The notes: generated by a model from the sequence alone, not told the origin. Shown: positions 23,812 to 36,174, counted from the first letter of the stretch. The stretch is 64,000 nucleotides of DNA from Cydia pomonella (GCF_033807575.1 NC_084707.1:9224550-9288549); one strand, 5' to 3'. Translations and numbers: made by a program.

Positions 23812-24329
23812 TTTTAACTAAAGTTACAAAATCAGATCCCAAATAGTCTCATTCCAAGTTTCTACTTGAGATTTTCAACTTTGGTTGAAAGTACTGGAAA
23901 AACCATGGAAAAACAATACAATACGCCACTACACAGTACACACATTATTGACATGTACATGTCACTGTCATTGTCACTCAAAAGCTATTGAAGGACATTA
24001 GAAATGCTTTAATTAATGTACTTCAGTTTTTTAGTAAACGTTTATATAAATGTTTCAAATAGCAAAAAAAGTATTCGATCATCGGTCAATTGTCTATGAC
24101 ATGATATTATTCCAGACACAACTAAAAACTGTTTTGATAGTTAAGAGCTTTTTAATTAAATCCAAAACAGTACGTGCCCAGTGTCCTCCGTCCCGTGAGT
24201 TGTCATTTGTCTTCAACTGTCAGTGTTTGTTTTCGGCATTTATTTTTCTTGTGTACTCATCGTATCGTACTTAACTGCCTTCGAATAATTTATTTCTCAT
24301 TTGAAAACTTTCCAATATTATGATATATC
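23812..24329. promoter_or_regulatory. shared head-to-head interval between NHLRC2 and Atg4
   Basis: 518 bases separate the two divergent start codons. No TATA box is obvious near either start. A compact divergent arrangement suggests a bidirectional promoter, which is inference. No other coding is seen here. Confidence 0.5.
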
Positions 24330-27300
24330 ATGGACGCTGTATTTGATATATGTTATTTAGCAACAGATGGTAACAACATTGAGCCTGATGATATTCCTAA
24401 GACAAAGGATTACGTTTGGGTCTTGGGTAAAAAATATAGTGCTATTCAAGGTTCGTATTTAATTCCGCCTTTGTTTTTTTTGTCTTTTAGGATATACCGT
24501 ACTAGTATATTTTAATATCATACTTTCTTATTGGATTTATAGACTTGGATCGTATCAGACGGGACATAACATCCATAATTTGGTGTACGTATCGAAAAGG
24601 GTTTGTACCTATAGGAGACGAAGGACTAACATCTGATAAAGGTTGGGGTTGCATGTTGCGCTGCGGACAGATGGTCCTTGGAGTAGCCCTAGTGAGAATA
24701 CATTTAGCCTCAGATTGGATATGGACCCCAGAAACAAGGTATGTTAGTGCTTACAAATTTAGCAAATGTGAACTTGCAATGTGTTATTTGTTTTTTATAT
24801 TATGTTTATTTCTTTCTAGGGATCCTACTTATCTGAAAATAGTTCAAAGATTTGAAGAAAGAAAACAAGCTCCATATTCAATCCACCAAGTGGCACTGAT
24901 GGGGGCTTCTGAGGGCAAAGAAGTTGGACAGTGGTTTGGCCCTAACACTGTAGCACAAGTTCTGAAGTAAGTATAGTGTAGACACTTGATAATCTATTTT
25001 TGTGTATTTAGGAAATTAATTGGATACAAAATAGATCACTAGAAATTCAATAAAAGGTTGTATATTATTTTAGGAAATTGGTGGTATATGACAAATGGAG
25101 CTCGCTTGTGATACATGTGGCTTTGGATAATACTGTTGTTACAGAAGACATAAGTAAGTATACTGCATATATTTATGCTAATTGCTATGACTAATATATA
25201 ATATAATAACAAGAATGATTTAAATATGAAACAATCCTGTTACAATCTTATCAGTTCTGACCTTATTGTAAACTAGACCATGTGTTTGGCAAGTGTTATC
25301 TTCATAAATGTTACAATTACTGCTTTGCTAACACTTATTCTAGAATAATGGTCATAATAAGTTTATAATTCACCTAAATGTAACATTAAAATTTGTTGAT
25401 TCATACTAAGTAAATTATTAAATATTTAATTAAAATAAGGATATAATATATAATTATAAACATGGCACACATGTGTTCAATTTTGTAATTTTCTAATAAG
25501 CACATTTTATAACATTTAACAATGATTGATAACTAAACATTATTGTCAAAGGTTTGATAGATTTAACATGTTTTATGAATTAGATATTTTCTCATTTTTT
25601 AAATAGTAATCATTAATATTGATTTACTTTTGCAGTACAACAATGTGTAGTGAAGAATGACAGAGGGGACAGCTCAAGCTCTCCTGACAGTGTAGTTACT
25701 GATTGGATGCCTTTGTTATTGATTGTGCCTCTAAGACTTGGCCTCAGTGAAATAAACCCAGTTTACATTGAAGGACTAAAGGTAGGTTCTGTGCAACAGA
25801 ATACTACCAAGTATTTGGCACTGAAAATCACTAGATATTGCCACCTATATTTGTAGTTTTAAGTTTTTATTGAAGGTGCCAACAATTGGTGTTCAGTTTA
25901 CCCTACATTTTAAAGACTACAAAAATTTGATGTAAAATGCATGTTTGCATTTTAGAACATAGCTTAGTTCTTCCTCTATTCTTATAAGAATATGATTCAA
26001 AGTTCCTTGAAAAGTAATAAGACAAGAGTTATGCTACAAATCTTTATGCACTCTTTTATGTATAAATTACTCTTCGTAAACTGACCATCATTCCACCTTG
26101 TGAGTGGTTCAGCTTAGTAAATGTATGGTTTTATTTACAGATATGCTTCCAATCAACACAGTCTATTGGTGTGATAGGTGGCAAACCCAACCAAGCTCTG
26201 TACCTGATAGGATGTGTGGCTGATGAAGTCATATACTTGGATCCACACACTACCCAGCGCTCAGGACTAGTTGAAGTAAGTATGATATATCAGCAGTTTG
26301 ACTGACACTACCCTCTCAAGATTATTTTTTATTAGGAAATTTTAGGATTCGCTGATGTTAGGTAAAGGCTGCTTTTTGCTTAAAAAGGAGAAGTGGTGGA
26401 AAAATAGATTTGTATAACCTTCCTTCTCACTTTTTGTCATTCTATTCTTGATCATCACCAGCCTATATTTAACCCTTCCTGTAGTAAGGCACAAGGGCTC
26501 AACTACTAAGAAGACTCCAGCTAGGAGGACATAATATTGTGCAACTGAACAGAGTTCATCAAATCTTGAGTATGTAGTTGTTTTCTCGACTTATCCCCAT
26601 TGTTACATTAGATGTGTAACAGAATTTAAATGTTCTTTTTCAGACCAAAATTACTGATGACCAAAAAGAGATGGACTGCTCTTATCATTGCAAATATGCA
26701 TCTCGTATCCCAATGCTTGCAATGGATCCTTCAGTGGCTGTGGTAAATATTTTGTATATGCCGTATGACCCTACTTAATAATTCTTTTTGACGACCGGTC
26801 TGGCCTCGTGGGTAGTGACCCTGCCTATGAATCCGATGTTCCCGGGTTCAAATCCTGGTAAGGGCATTTATTCGTGTGATGAGCATGGATATTTGTTCCC
26901 GAGTCATGGGTGTTTTCTATAAAATCTAAGTATTTATAAAATATTCATTTTGACGACCGGTGTGGCCTAGTGGGTAGTGACCCTGCCTACGAAGCTGATG
27001 GTTTCGGGTTCAAATCCTGGTAAGGGCATTTATTTGTGTGTTGAGCATGGATATTAGTTCCCGAGTCATGGGTGTTTTCTATGTATTTAAGTATTGATAA
27101 ATATGTATATATTATATATATCGTTGTCTAAGTACCCTCAACACAAGCCTTATTGAGCTTACTGTGGTACTTAGTCAATTTGTGTAATAATGTCCTATAA
27201 TATTTATCATATATTATATATATCATTGTCTAAGTACCCTCAACACAAGCCTTATTGAGCTTACTGTGGGACTTATTCGATTTGTGTAATAATGTCCTAT

Positions 27301-29245
27301 AATATTTATTTATTCTTTAAAAGTAAAAAAAAAAAATCGGAACCGATGCTAATAGCATACTCGTAAATTATCACTATGGCGGCGCCACAACCGTTTTATA
27401 CTAGAATATAGGAACAGTCCTTTAACCAAACCTTAGTAATCTTGTTGGAAGGACTGAAGGTGTATTTTTACGCATTGTTATTTATGACTGTGGCTGTTGG
27501 GCTGTTAAGCAATAAAAAATATGTAGCACTATAAATTCGCTTCTATAACAGTTTTGAATGATTCACAGTTAGTTTCACTAGACTTAAATCGAACGATATG
27601 GACCGTGACTATACAAAAGGTAATCACTGTCTATATCCCGGTCAATTTAAGTTTGCTTCTGTAGTCTACATAATATAACGCCGTCTAGTGAAGTATATAT
27701 TGAACAAGTTTTTCTTTAAACAAATATTTCACTGCTCTCTATTTAGACACTACTCGTTATATTTATTACCTAATATTAACACATTCACTGCCAGTGACCC
27801 CGCTGGGCGGGTTCTCTCTTCGTAGGCGATTTTCGCTAAATACGGTTCCTGTTAAATAAATTAAAACGGGTCACTCACTCGGGTATTTTAAGTAAAAAAC
27901 GCTCGACATGTTTCACTCCGTACCGAGAAGTGCCTGGTGGAGCTTGCATTGAGGGTCCGGCGCAGACTGCGGGCCGCAGCCCTTCGCGCCCATGCAAGAG
28001 GCGCGGGCGCCGGTGGCCACAGGGGAATCCAGAAACTACCCTCGTTTACGGCATTATTCATGTCGAGCGTTTTTCGAATTAAAATACACGAGTGACCCGT
28101 TTTAATATATTTAATATGTCAGTGTCTCACGGAAGTTTTCTTACGGTTCCTGTGTTATTGACTACGCTCGTAGCACGTAGCTGGCGCTGGCACTGATTGT
28201 TAATCTGATTTTAACTATTCCCACGTAAAATACTTAAATTACAATATACATATTTTCAGTGTTTCTTGTGTCGAACAAGAAGTGACTTCGATGAATTGTG
28301 CGCCACAATACAGCAGAAGCTGATGAAGGAATCACAACCCCTTTTCGAAATATGTGAAAAGAGGCCGTCTCACTGGGGCCCCAGTACTGCTGATATAGAT
28401 TTACAAAACACAAGCCTATTTACTGGTAAATAATTCCGTATTCATTTTATATACTGATATCGCTACACACAGGTAAAAATGTACAGAATACAGATGTACT
28501 GAACCATCCTTTGCAATTATTTTCTCGGAAACGTTCGTATTTTTCATGCTTTTTACATTTTGTTTTGAGACCGACTGAAATAATGGTTTAAGACATTTAT
28601 TCTCATAAGAATATACATTGTTCACTTAAAATGAGAATTTAAATTTAACTTAATGCTATACAATAACGTGGTGTGTATGTTTTTGCATCCCTCGGAAACA
28701 CGAGTAAATTCGCATAAATACTTATTTGAATAGGAGAAAGGTTGGTATTCGTAGCGCACCCGCGGCCGTGCGATGCAAAAACTGTACAATATTAACTAAT
28801 TAAGAGTGGGTAGCGTAACAACAACATGCATAACATACCACGTGCATGCGTTTCCGTAAAAATACGATGGTAAAGGATTATTCACTACATCTGTATATAG
28901 ATATCCCATCAAAAACATTTTTATTTGTCCTTTGTAGTTGCAGGCGTACATAGGCTACGGAGACTGCTTACGATTAGGCGGGCCGTATGCTTGTTTGCCA
29001 CCAACGTAGTATTAAAAATTATTTTATGTAAAATGTTGCCAAGACAAATCCATAAGGCTCACACTGTCAAAATGTTATCAGATCTCTTGTAGAGCCAAGC
29101 TTCTAACTCTACAAGCCGTAACTTCACAAACTCTGTTACAAGAACTCCTAAAGCCTTGTGGCTTACTCGAACATTTTTTTTTTCAGAATTCGAAGATGTG
29201 GACCGTCAATTTGATGATTCAGATGAAGAATTTGAAATTCTATGA
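24330..29245 (+). CDS. Atg4: Atg4 cysteine protease (autophagy, Atg8 processing)
   Basis: Nine exons with consistent phases: 24330-24450, 24543-24738, 24820-24966, 25074-25153, 25636-25781, 26141-26275, 26644-26742, 28260-28425 and 29187-29245. They give 382 residues, close to human ATG4B (393). Peptidase C54 motifs: DKGWGCMLRCGQM with catalytic Cys77, PLRLGL.EINPVYIEGLK, and YLDPHTTQ with Asp264 and His266, completing the Cys-His-Asp triad. The C-terminus DSDEEFEIL matches the C-terminal Atg8-binding (LIR) tail of ATG4B. The protein cleaves Atg8/LC3/GABARAP precursors after the terminal glycine and removes them from lipid, in the cytosol. An AATAAA at 29296-29301 lies 50 bases past the stop. 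The ATG4A/B-type rather than C/D-type assignment rests on length and tail. Confidence 0.96.
26790..26946 (+). mobile_element. tRNA-related SINE, copy 1 of a tandem pair
   Basis: It begins GACGACCGGTCTGGCCTCG, has TGGGTAGTGACCCTGCC in the A-box position, GGTTCAAATCC in the B-box position, then AAGGGCATTTATTCGTG and GAGTCATGGGTGTTTTC. It lies in Atg4 intron 7. It is not a functional tRNA gene, because no cloverleaf anticodon arm or acceptor pairing is present. Confidence 0.7.
26952..27320 (+). mobile_element. tRNA-related SINE, copy 2, with duplicated tail
   Basis: The same head as the upstream copy (GACGACCGGTGTGGCCTAG, GGTTCAAATCC), then a tail in which about 100 bases (GTCTAAGTACCCTCAACAC ... 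AATAATGTCCTATAATATTT) occur twice, at about 27107-27205 and 27208-27307. The two SINEs are head to tail in one Atg4 intron. Confidence 0.65.
27776..28203. mobile_element. TTAA-flanked piggyBac-like element with nested foldback and GC-rich core
   Basis: TTAA sites at 27776-27779 and 28200-28203 bound imperfect inverted ends (CACATTCACTGCCAGTG against CTGGCGCTGGCACTGATTG). Inside, a second inverted pair (AAAACGGGTCACTCACTCGG and AAAAAACGCTCGACATG, answered at about 28053-28115) encloses a GC-rich core at about 27905-28050. It lies in Atg4 intron 7. No transposase is present, so it is non-autonomous. Confidence 0.6.
28930..29020 (+). mobile_element. LINE 3' tail
   Basis: CATAGGCTACGGAGACTGC, CTTACGATTAGGCGGGCCGT and TGCTTGTTTGCCACCAACG match the tails at 3671-3842 and 60598-60880. 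It lies in Atg4 intron 8. Confidence 0.6.
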
Positions 29246-29682
29246 GAGGAGTCTGATATACATGTAGAAGGATATAATACTTGGAGTTTTACAAGAATAA
29301 AATCACAAGGACTTGATATTACTATGGTAGAGTAATAATAGGCTAGTTGTCCTGTCGCCATCTAGCGTAAGCTTTTTAAGTTTTTATATAGATCCCAGAA
29401 TGCCGCATAATTTATTTGTAATAAATGAATTCATATTTGTACCTACAAGTTGTGAAGTTTGGATTCGCGTATTGCAGTGCCTTGATTTTTTTTCTGTAAA
29501 ATATTGCTATAATAACCAAGTGTTTATCAAGCAGATACGTCTGCGAGGGATTGCTTTAAATATAAAATTTATTACAAACTTGTCATATGAACTGACATTC
29601 CTTGAAACATTTACTTTACAGCATTTCAAATACGTAGGGTATACTAAAGTGCACCCCGGCGTACTCACTCTTAAAAACCACC

Positions 29683-29800
29683 CCAGCGTCTCGAGCGTCG
29701 GCGTCTAATCAACTCTGGCTGCTGCTTGACGCAGCGTTGGCGCAACTGCGCAGCGACGCCATTTTCCATAGCGCTGGCTAGACGCCGACGCTCAAAAGAC
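29683..29800. repeat. foldback element, CGTCGGCGTCT arms
   Basis: AGCGTCTCGAGCGTCGGCG and TCT at the left pair with AGACGCCGACGCTCAAAAG at the right. The centre is GC-rich (GACGCAGCGTTGGCGCAAC). It looks like a MITE. No target duplication was established. Confidence 0.5.
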
Positions 29801-29977
29801 GCCCTAATGATTGGCCCCTTCAACCTTATTTTAAGGCTAAAATGTTGACTTTTCCACAAAAAGGGGCCAATGACTGTTATCCTATTCGCCGTTTGTCTCG
29901 ATGATAAAGTGAAGATAATTATTGACATATAATATATCTGAGGATGGGCCATACGCGGGCACTAAGAATGGTTCTAG

Positions 29978-30107
29978 CTCAGTGGTGTCACTAACGAGTT
30001 CGAGCTAATCGTGCAGTCTAACGCAACTAGTTGCGAGTGTTGCGACCAATCGCGTTGTGACGTTAGACTGCACGATTGGCTGGAATCGTGTGCGTGACAC
30101 CGCTGTA
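29978..30107. repeat. foldback element, AGTGGTGTCAC ends
   Basis: Outer words AGTGGTGTCACTAACG and CGTGTGCGTGACACCGCT pair imperfectly. Inner words AATCGTGCAGTCTAACGCAA and GTTAGACTGCACGATT pair well. A non-coding MITE-like structure between Atg4 and PPM1L. Confidence 0.55.
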
Positions 30108-31359
30108 CTGGCTGTACTGGCCCCATTCTGATTGCCCGTGAGGCCCGTCCTTAAGATAATTCAGTTTTCTAGTCATGTGTTGAGGTACTGTAGATGGCAA
30201 ACTGAAGCTTATCTGGATGTTATGAATGTGGAATATGTAAGGCACAAAAGTAACTGAAGTTCAGTTCCAAGCGATTGTTAAATTTAATAAAGTTGCAGCT
30301 TTAAATACAAAGAATTATGTAAGTAGGTACATAGTTGGCGAAACAATTACATATGCACGTACTCTTTTTATATTGAGATGTCGTTTCTTGCGTTTAACAC
30401 AGTTGTGTCACATTTAAGTTAACGCTTGTCAATAATATTAATAAATAGGTATTTTTATACAATGAGTATAATTTTTTATTTATTCAAGATGTATAGGTAT
30501 TGATCGTACCTAATTATGTTAAGTAATTTAAAATATTCTTATAATATCGTATATTTTGTTGGAAGGTTAACCAACAACATTTATTTATTGTATTGCGTCT
30601 CATGATTTGAATAAATGTTTTAATTACCTGCATATCCTTAACTTTCTTTACAATTTCGCTATAAGTAAATGTGTTCGCGGCAGTGATGCCTGCAATACAC
30701 ATTTCTTATTAAGATGCATTGGGAAAACTTCGATAGCGAATTTCGAAAATGGCAAGTATCTACTAATCTAAAAGCAGTAGCAGCAGTAAGCGAGATGCCT
30801 TGGTAAGCGGTGCAGTAGCGTAGGCAAGTGTTGCTAAAGTATGAAGCATCTGGTTTTATAGATAGAGTCAGACAAAGCTAAGTTGGCAACTATTGGCAAC
30901 GATTTTGATAGGCCAGCCTGTGTAAGTGTTAAGTAAACATCATAATGTCATAGAAGTTTGACGTTTATTATTGCTCTCGGCTGCTCTCGGCACCTATGTG
31001 AACGCATCAAAAATAAGCTTGTCTTTAAATTGTACCTTAAATGGAAATTGCCAAAGATCTAATTTTTAAGTGTTGTTTGTTGGGCTTGTTGAAATAGGTA
31101 CAGGTCGATTCACAAGAAGCTGGCACGAATGGAACTAATGCATAAATGAAAATATATAAAATGGTGGCTCTGATTGTATAACCAATACAGAGGACCTAAT
31201 AGAATAATGTCTTTGTTTGCATGTCTATTTAAAATTTTCGCATTTAAATCCATTGTTAGAATATTGACATTGAGACATCAATCTCTTTGAACAAGTTCAG
31301 CTTAATAAGTGTTGACATGTACCTACATTAAAATAAAACACACATTTTATTAATACATA

Positions 31360-33759
31360 TTTATTTACGTACAATAATTATTACACTTTGGTAGATGGGC
31401 AAATCACATTACTAATTCAAACTTACGCACCAAATGTAGGTATATACATTTAATAAAAATATTTAGAATGAACAGGTAACGACGGCAAGAATATATAACA
31501 CTCCTGCGAGTCAACAGGGCCGAATTAGGTCAGAAAAGCAATGAGTAAGAAGCCCGAGCGTCGAATTAATCTGTTAATATGTCGACATCGTACATTAACG
31601 TAACCATTCTGGTTGGCATTGAACTATTATTACTACGTACAGAACCGGCACAGAGAACCAGCATTTTGAGACTTGAGTCGTTGTTTTGACAACAAACCAT
31701 AGAAGCGGAGCGTGAATCTCGCGACTTAAATGAGTAAGCGCTATGAATTCTACGGCGCATACGACGTTTTTTTGTCGCGTGGTACAGGTTGCGAATCGCA
31801 ACTTGCGATTGCGACAATTTCATATTTTGGTATGGCTTCTTCTTTCTTATAGTATATAGTATAGCTTCTTTGGTATAGTAATAATAACTCGATGCTAGTT
31901 GGTGCTAATTTTGTAGCTAGCAGGAGTTCATTTTAGCCAGGCTAGCTTAAGTGCCCATGCGATACTTCGCTTGTTAATGGTACAAACAGCAACACTCTTA
32001 ACTCTCCATCGGTGGACCTTATGCCTTTTGTGATTAGGTTAACCGACAGTTAACAGTGTGGGCGATGGTAGTTACTAATTTCTATCAAGAGCAGTTTAAC
32101 TGTTCTCATTAGCAATGAGTCGCGCTGTACTTATGGTAACCCCGCAGAACTATATCCTCCTTTAATCTAGTCAGCCAAAGAGAGCAGTATGCACCCTTAC
32201 GTAGAAATGTACGAGAGCTTACTTTTCTCTGCAGCTGACTGTACCGCAATCCATTTATGTAATAAGGGACATTTAAGAAAACTGTTTGGCACTTTAATCA
32301 CTTTTCCTTCAGAAGTCACTGCAAATTTTACCATGCCACATTTTCAATGAGTTTGCGAACGTGAATTTTGGCCCCTATTTATGATCTCAAAAAAGGACTA
32401 AATTTTTTTGGTTGACAAAAATATTACTTGTTAGTAATGTGGGATACATTTAATATAGTGTTATTATGTTATATTTAGTAAGATACAACGTACAAAAATA
32501 CTTTATAGTAAAATCTACACACTGTATTTTATACAATGTTATTGCACAAAGTATTGAAAAAAGTTGCATTAGGCATATCTAGAGTCCACTAGAGTTTTAA
32601 GTCGAAGAACAATAGGTATAGCGCCGTTTATATGCTGGTTTCACTAGATGGAGCTGTCACAGCGTCCATTCAAAATTACAAAATATATAACGTACACATT
32701 AATATATTAATTAATGTTACCCATATTGTGGCAATATGACAATGCAATGTTATGAAATTGCTACAAAGTTAAAACAGTAGATAGCAGCATATTATAAAGT
32801 TCTTCTCTGAAATGTATCTAAACACGTTTTAACTGTTATGCGAACTGACATAAGTAAGAAATCATGACTAGCACCAGAAGCCAAAACTCGGTAACTCTAA
32901 CAGCTTCTAATTTATCAAACTATAAAATATGAGCTACGTCAAATGCAACAATTTTTTTACATTACAGTCTGAACACAATTCAATATTATGCAAGGATATT
33001 TGTATAGCAAATTAAGATCACTAATGCATGGTACTATTTAAATCTAAATAAAAATAAGCAATTATACAATTTGATACTAAAACATCCCAAAAATCTTACA
33101 AATCATAACTATTCTATACTAATTACTCAAACAAGATTATCTTTTTTTACTAATTTTTAACAAACATTTCTGTGACCATCACAACCATGCATAAATTCAA
33201 AAATTTCCTTTTTACACGACAATATATGTTCAACATTCAAAAATATTATAAATTCTTTGTTTAAGCAAGTTAACTACTGGACAAAGTACGGACATATATG
33301 AATATATTATAATCACATTCTGAAGTTGTTTCAACTGGAAATGTTAGGTATATACAAATAGAATACATATTATGACTTATCAAATACACATCAAGGACTA
33401 TATACCAGCAAATCTTTACAGTACATTGAAATGCATACAATGTCATTATATTTACTTGTCACGCCAGTTCCCATTTATTATATTTGAAGTAACAACAATC
33501 TGGCAAGTTGCTTATATTAGGCCACAAATTTCTATTTTATAAAAAAATGTGTAGAGGACAAAATATAATTACATTGTTACAACAAAAAAGTAAGGACCAA
33601 CAAAAATTTGTACCAAACATCTGTACAACATTTGTACCAATGGCTTGCAATATCATAGCCGGTTCCATGCCACTCAACCACACAAAGTGCCACCTGTGTG
33701 GGGTTGCATCCTTGTTTTTCATTAATATGGATTTGATGCAGTTCTCTATAGAGATCCAG
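31360..33759 (-). other. probable long 3' UTR of PPM1L
   Basis: AT-rich sequence directly downstream of the PPM1L stop, without coding. On the minus strand the first good AATAAA set against a change in composition is at 31360-31365. Other AATAAA words exist, so the true end is uncertain and this span is an upper bound. A CTCTGCAGCTGACTGTACC word at 32230-32248 matches one at 58914-58930 and may be a MITE end. Confidence 0.35.
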
Positions 33760-35474
33760 TTACTGTGTTGCAGAAGACGCAATTTTGTTGTCCAAGAAAT
33801 TGATTACCAGCACTGTTATGTTGTCAACAGAGCCCCTGTAGTAAGCCTGGAGAGTCAGACTTTTTGCTCCATAGTCAGGTTCATCTAATCGTTCCTTTAT
33901 AAATTTGACTGCTTCTTCATTGGAAAAGGTATCCCATAAACCATCAGAGGCCAGAACAAGGAACATAGGCTTGTGATCATTCAGGTTGAATGTGAGAATG
34001 TCAGGGTCTGCAATAACAAACCTTTTGTCCTTCAGTGGGTAGTCTCCCATTGCCCGAGAAGTTGCCAGGATGCCTGCAACGCGCCAAACGCCGTTAAAGG
34101 CTATGTAGCCTCCAGCTGCTTCTATTCTTTTTTGTTCCCTTACCTGTTAAGAAAAAAAAATTATCAGCTCTTGTAAAGCGATAGTGACAAATAGCATGTG
34201 GACTACCGGCCATTGACTCCAAAATGGTGGTTAAATTCATTTCATGATTTATTCTCTATTCACTGCACACTAACCACATTAGTTTACTGTATAGTAAGCT
34301 ATAGATAGTACATGTAAAAAAATATGAATCAGCAAAAAACAATGGAATTAATCATGAGGTGTGACTATCAAGTCATAATTTGAACGAAAACAAACATTGG
34401 TTTGAGTATCTGTCTAATTCAGAAGATCAGCTGAAATTTGAAGGTAGTTGTAAAAAAAATTACCTGTTGAGGTTTATGGTCAAAAGATACAGGTATGGCA
34501 TTTCCTCTCGAGTCGCACATGACGCCCCTGGAGTCTCCCACATTGGCAACTATCAGGTGGTTACCTTCCATGATAGCCAGCAGTGCAGTGGTTCCGGCGA
34601 CATTCATGGACCTTTTCGCTGCCTCCACCAACAGTCTGTCTGCAGCCAACACCTCATCTGTCAGCAACTTGCCAAAGTTAATTTTCCCTTTATCTAAATA
34701 ACTGCTTAATGGTACAGCAACATTTTTAATGGGTTTTGTTGGTCTCACTTCCCTTGTTATTATTGGTCTGGCCTTTGAAAGCTGTGCCAGCAATTCTGGG
34801 TCAGTTATTTCCTTTTTAGATGTGTCATCAGCAGTGCTCACTGATTTCTTAAAGCTAGTTTTTCGTTCAACACTTGTATTGCTTTCTGGTTCTTGTGGTT
34901 TATCGTCCTCTGTAGTATCTTTAGTAGGAGTGCTAATGATTTTTCCCTCCTTGAAAGCATTTAATTCTACTATTTTGTTGTAAAGATTTTGTATAAGATG
35001 GTCTTTTGCATAGTTAGCAGCAAATTCTCCACCATGCCCATCAAATATGGCAAACAGGGAGATACCTGTACTGTTGATGTTCTCATTAATGATGAATCTG
35101 TCTTCCATATGCATCCTTCTTCCTTTGATTGCATAAGCTGCACTGAGAGAACCTTTTAATTCCCAGCTTTGTTTATCAGCTTCAGACCCTTCCATAAACT
35201 TCATACGCTGAACCGAACTGATAGGGCTCATGGCCTGTGAGAGTCGACTTAGTAACGTGCGACTCCACTGCTCAATTGTTTGCAGGTACATAATAAACAA
35301 TATTATACCCAGTGTGATCACTGCTACCTCAGACCGCAACAAATAAAGACGCACCATCTTCCATAAATAGCTCACCGGAGTATCAAGCGGAGCACTGCTC
35401 GTAAAGCGCGTCACGATTTTTATAAAAGAAAGATACGTTTGATGCAAAACTCGATCCTCTAACTCGTCTTCCAT
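33760..35474 (-). CDS. Ppm1l: PPM1L-type membrane PP2C protein phosphatase
   Basis: Two exons, 35474-34464 and 34143-33760, joined in phase 0, giving 464 residues. A predicted membrane segment lies at about residues 49-66 (EVAVITLGIILFIMYLQT). The PP2C metal-dependent Ser/Thr phosphatase domain follows: RRMHMEDRF (119-127), FAIFDGHGGEFAA with the metal-binding DGHGG (145-149), LIVANVGDSRGVMC (307-320), and in exon 2 ILATSRAMGDYPLK, LVLASDGLWDTFSNEEAV and GSVDNITVLVI with the metal-binding Asp-Gly and Asp-Asn. The C-terminal half follows human PPM1L closely (FIKERLDEP.YGAKS.). PPM1L acts at the ER membrane and dephosphorylates stress-kinase pathway members and ceramide transporter CERT. A charged insert of about 110 residues (about 176-285) makes the protein longer than human PPM1L (360). 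The start is the first ATG of the long frame. Confidence 0.95.
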
Positions 35475-35944
35475 GTCCTTGGCGCTAGTGTGAGGTGTTT
35501 GGAAACAAAAGTTTTGTGACTACTTCACAATTTTTTTTATTTTTAACTTTATTTTCTTTGCGTTGGTACCCACATCACGCATATCTACATGTTTTAGACT
35601 GACTGAAAGCACTGAAACGAAACTGAATAATGAAATTGATTGAAGACTACTTTGCTTTGACAGTAATAAAAACGTCAATTACGTCAATCATTTTTAGGTG
35701 CGTTCAGATACTTGAGTAGGGTACCACAATTTCGAATTGAACGCATGAAAATGTGTTGCCAACCAAGTGAACGAGGGAAGTTGTAATTCCGTTGCGTCAC
35801 TTACTTTTCATATATTGACGAAAGAGATACAAACAGCGCAAACCGATAACTAACCACGAAGCGAATGTATATAAATAGTTTGGCAAGAGTCTTTCGTCAG
35901 TGGAGCGTAGGCAGAGATAACCATATTGTCTTTTATCTTATGCT
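35475..35944. other. 5' flank of PPM1L
   Basis: Promoter-side sequence of PPM1L. No clear TATA box or other gene was recognised. Confidence 0.4.
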
Positions 35945-36174
35945 TATACAGCATGTATATTAACTAAAACCCGTTAATGTTTAGGTCATACTGAGTAACT
36001 GTTACTATGGGACCAACCGTGAAATCACGAAATTTAGCTATTTCGTACATATTGGCTGGTCTGGCCTTGAAATTTTCAATGGGAGAGACAATTTGTTTTT
36101 CGCGATTTCGGTGTTGATGAAAGTTTCACAGTATGACCAATAAGGGTTTAGTTAATATACATACTGCATGTATA
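35945..36174. mobile_element. MITE with about 48-base inverted ends
   Basis: The left arm ATGTATATTAACTAAAACCC ... GGTCATACTG is matched by the complement of the right arm CAGTATGACCAATAAGGG and TTTAGTTAATATACATACTG. It is about 230 bases and has no coding. It lies upstream of PPM1L. Confidence 0.75.

Larger units (their letters stand above)
29246..31359. other. convergent intergenic region, Atg4 to PPM1L
   Basis: Contains the Atg4 polyadenylation signal (29296-29301), two foldback elements (29683-29800 and 29978-30107) and AT-rich unique-looking sequence. A 102-codon plus-strand frame at 29400-29708 has no recognisable domain and runs into a foldback, so it is not called. Confidence 0.5.

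Noticed and set aside
26790..27030. Possible tRNA genes (A/B-box words with GGTTCAAATCC)
   Set aside because: No paired acceptor stem or proper anticodon arm, there are AT-rich tails, and diverged copies occur elsewhere, so these are SINEs.
31566..31823. Minus-strand 85-codon open frame MKLSQSQVAIRNLYH...
   Set aside because: No domain, and an overlapping frame is equally open. It lies in the probable PPM1L 3' UTR.
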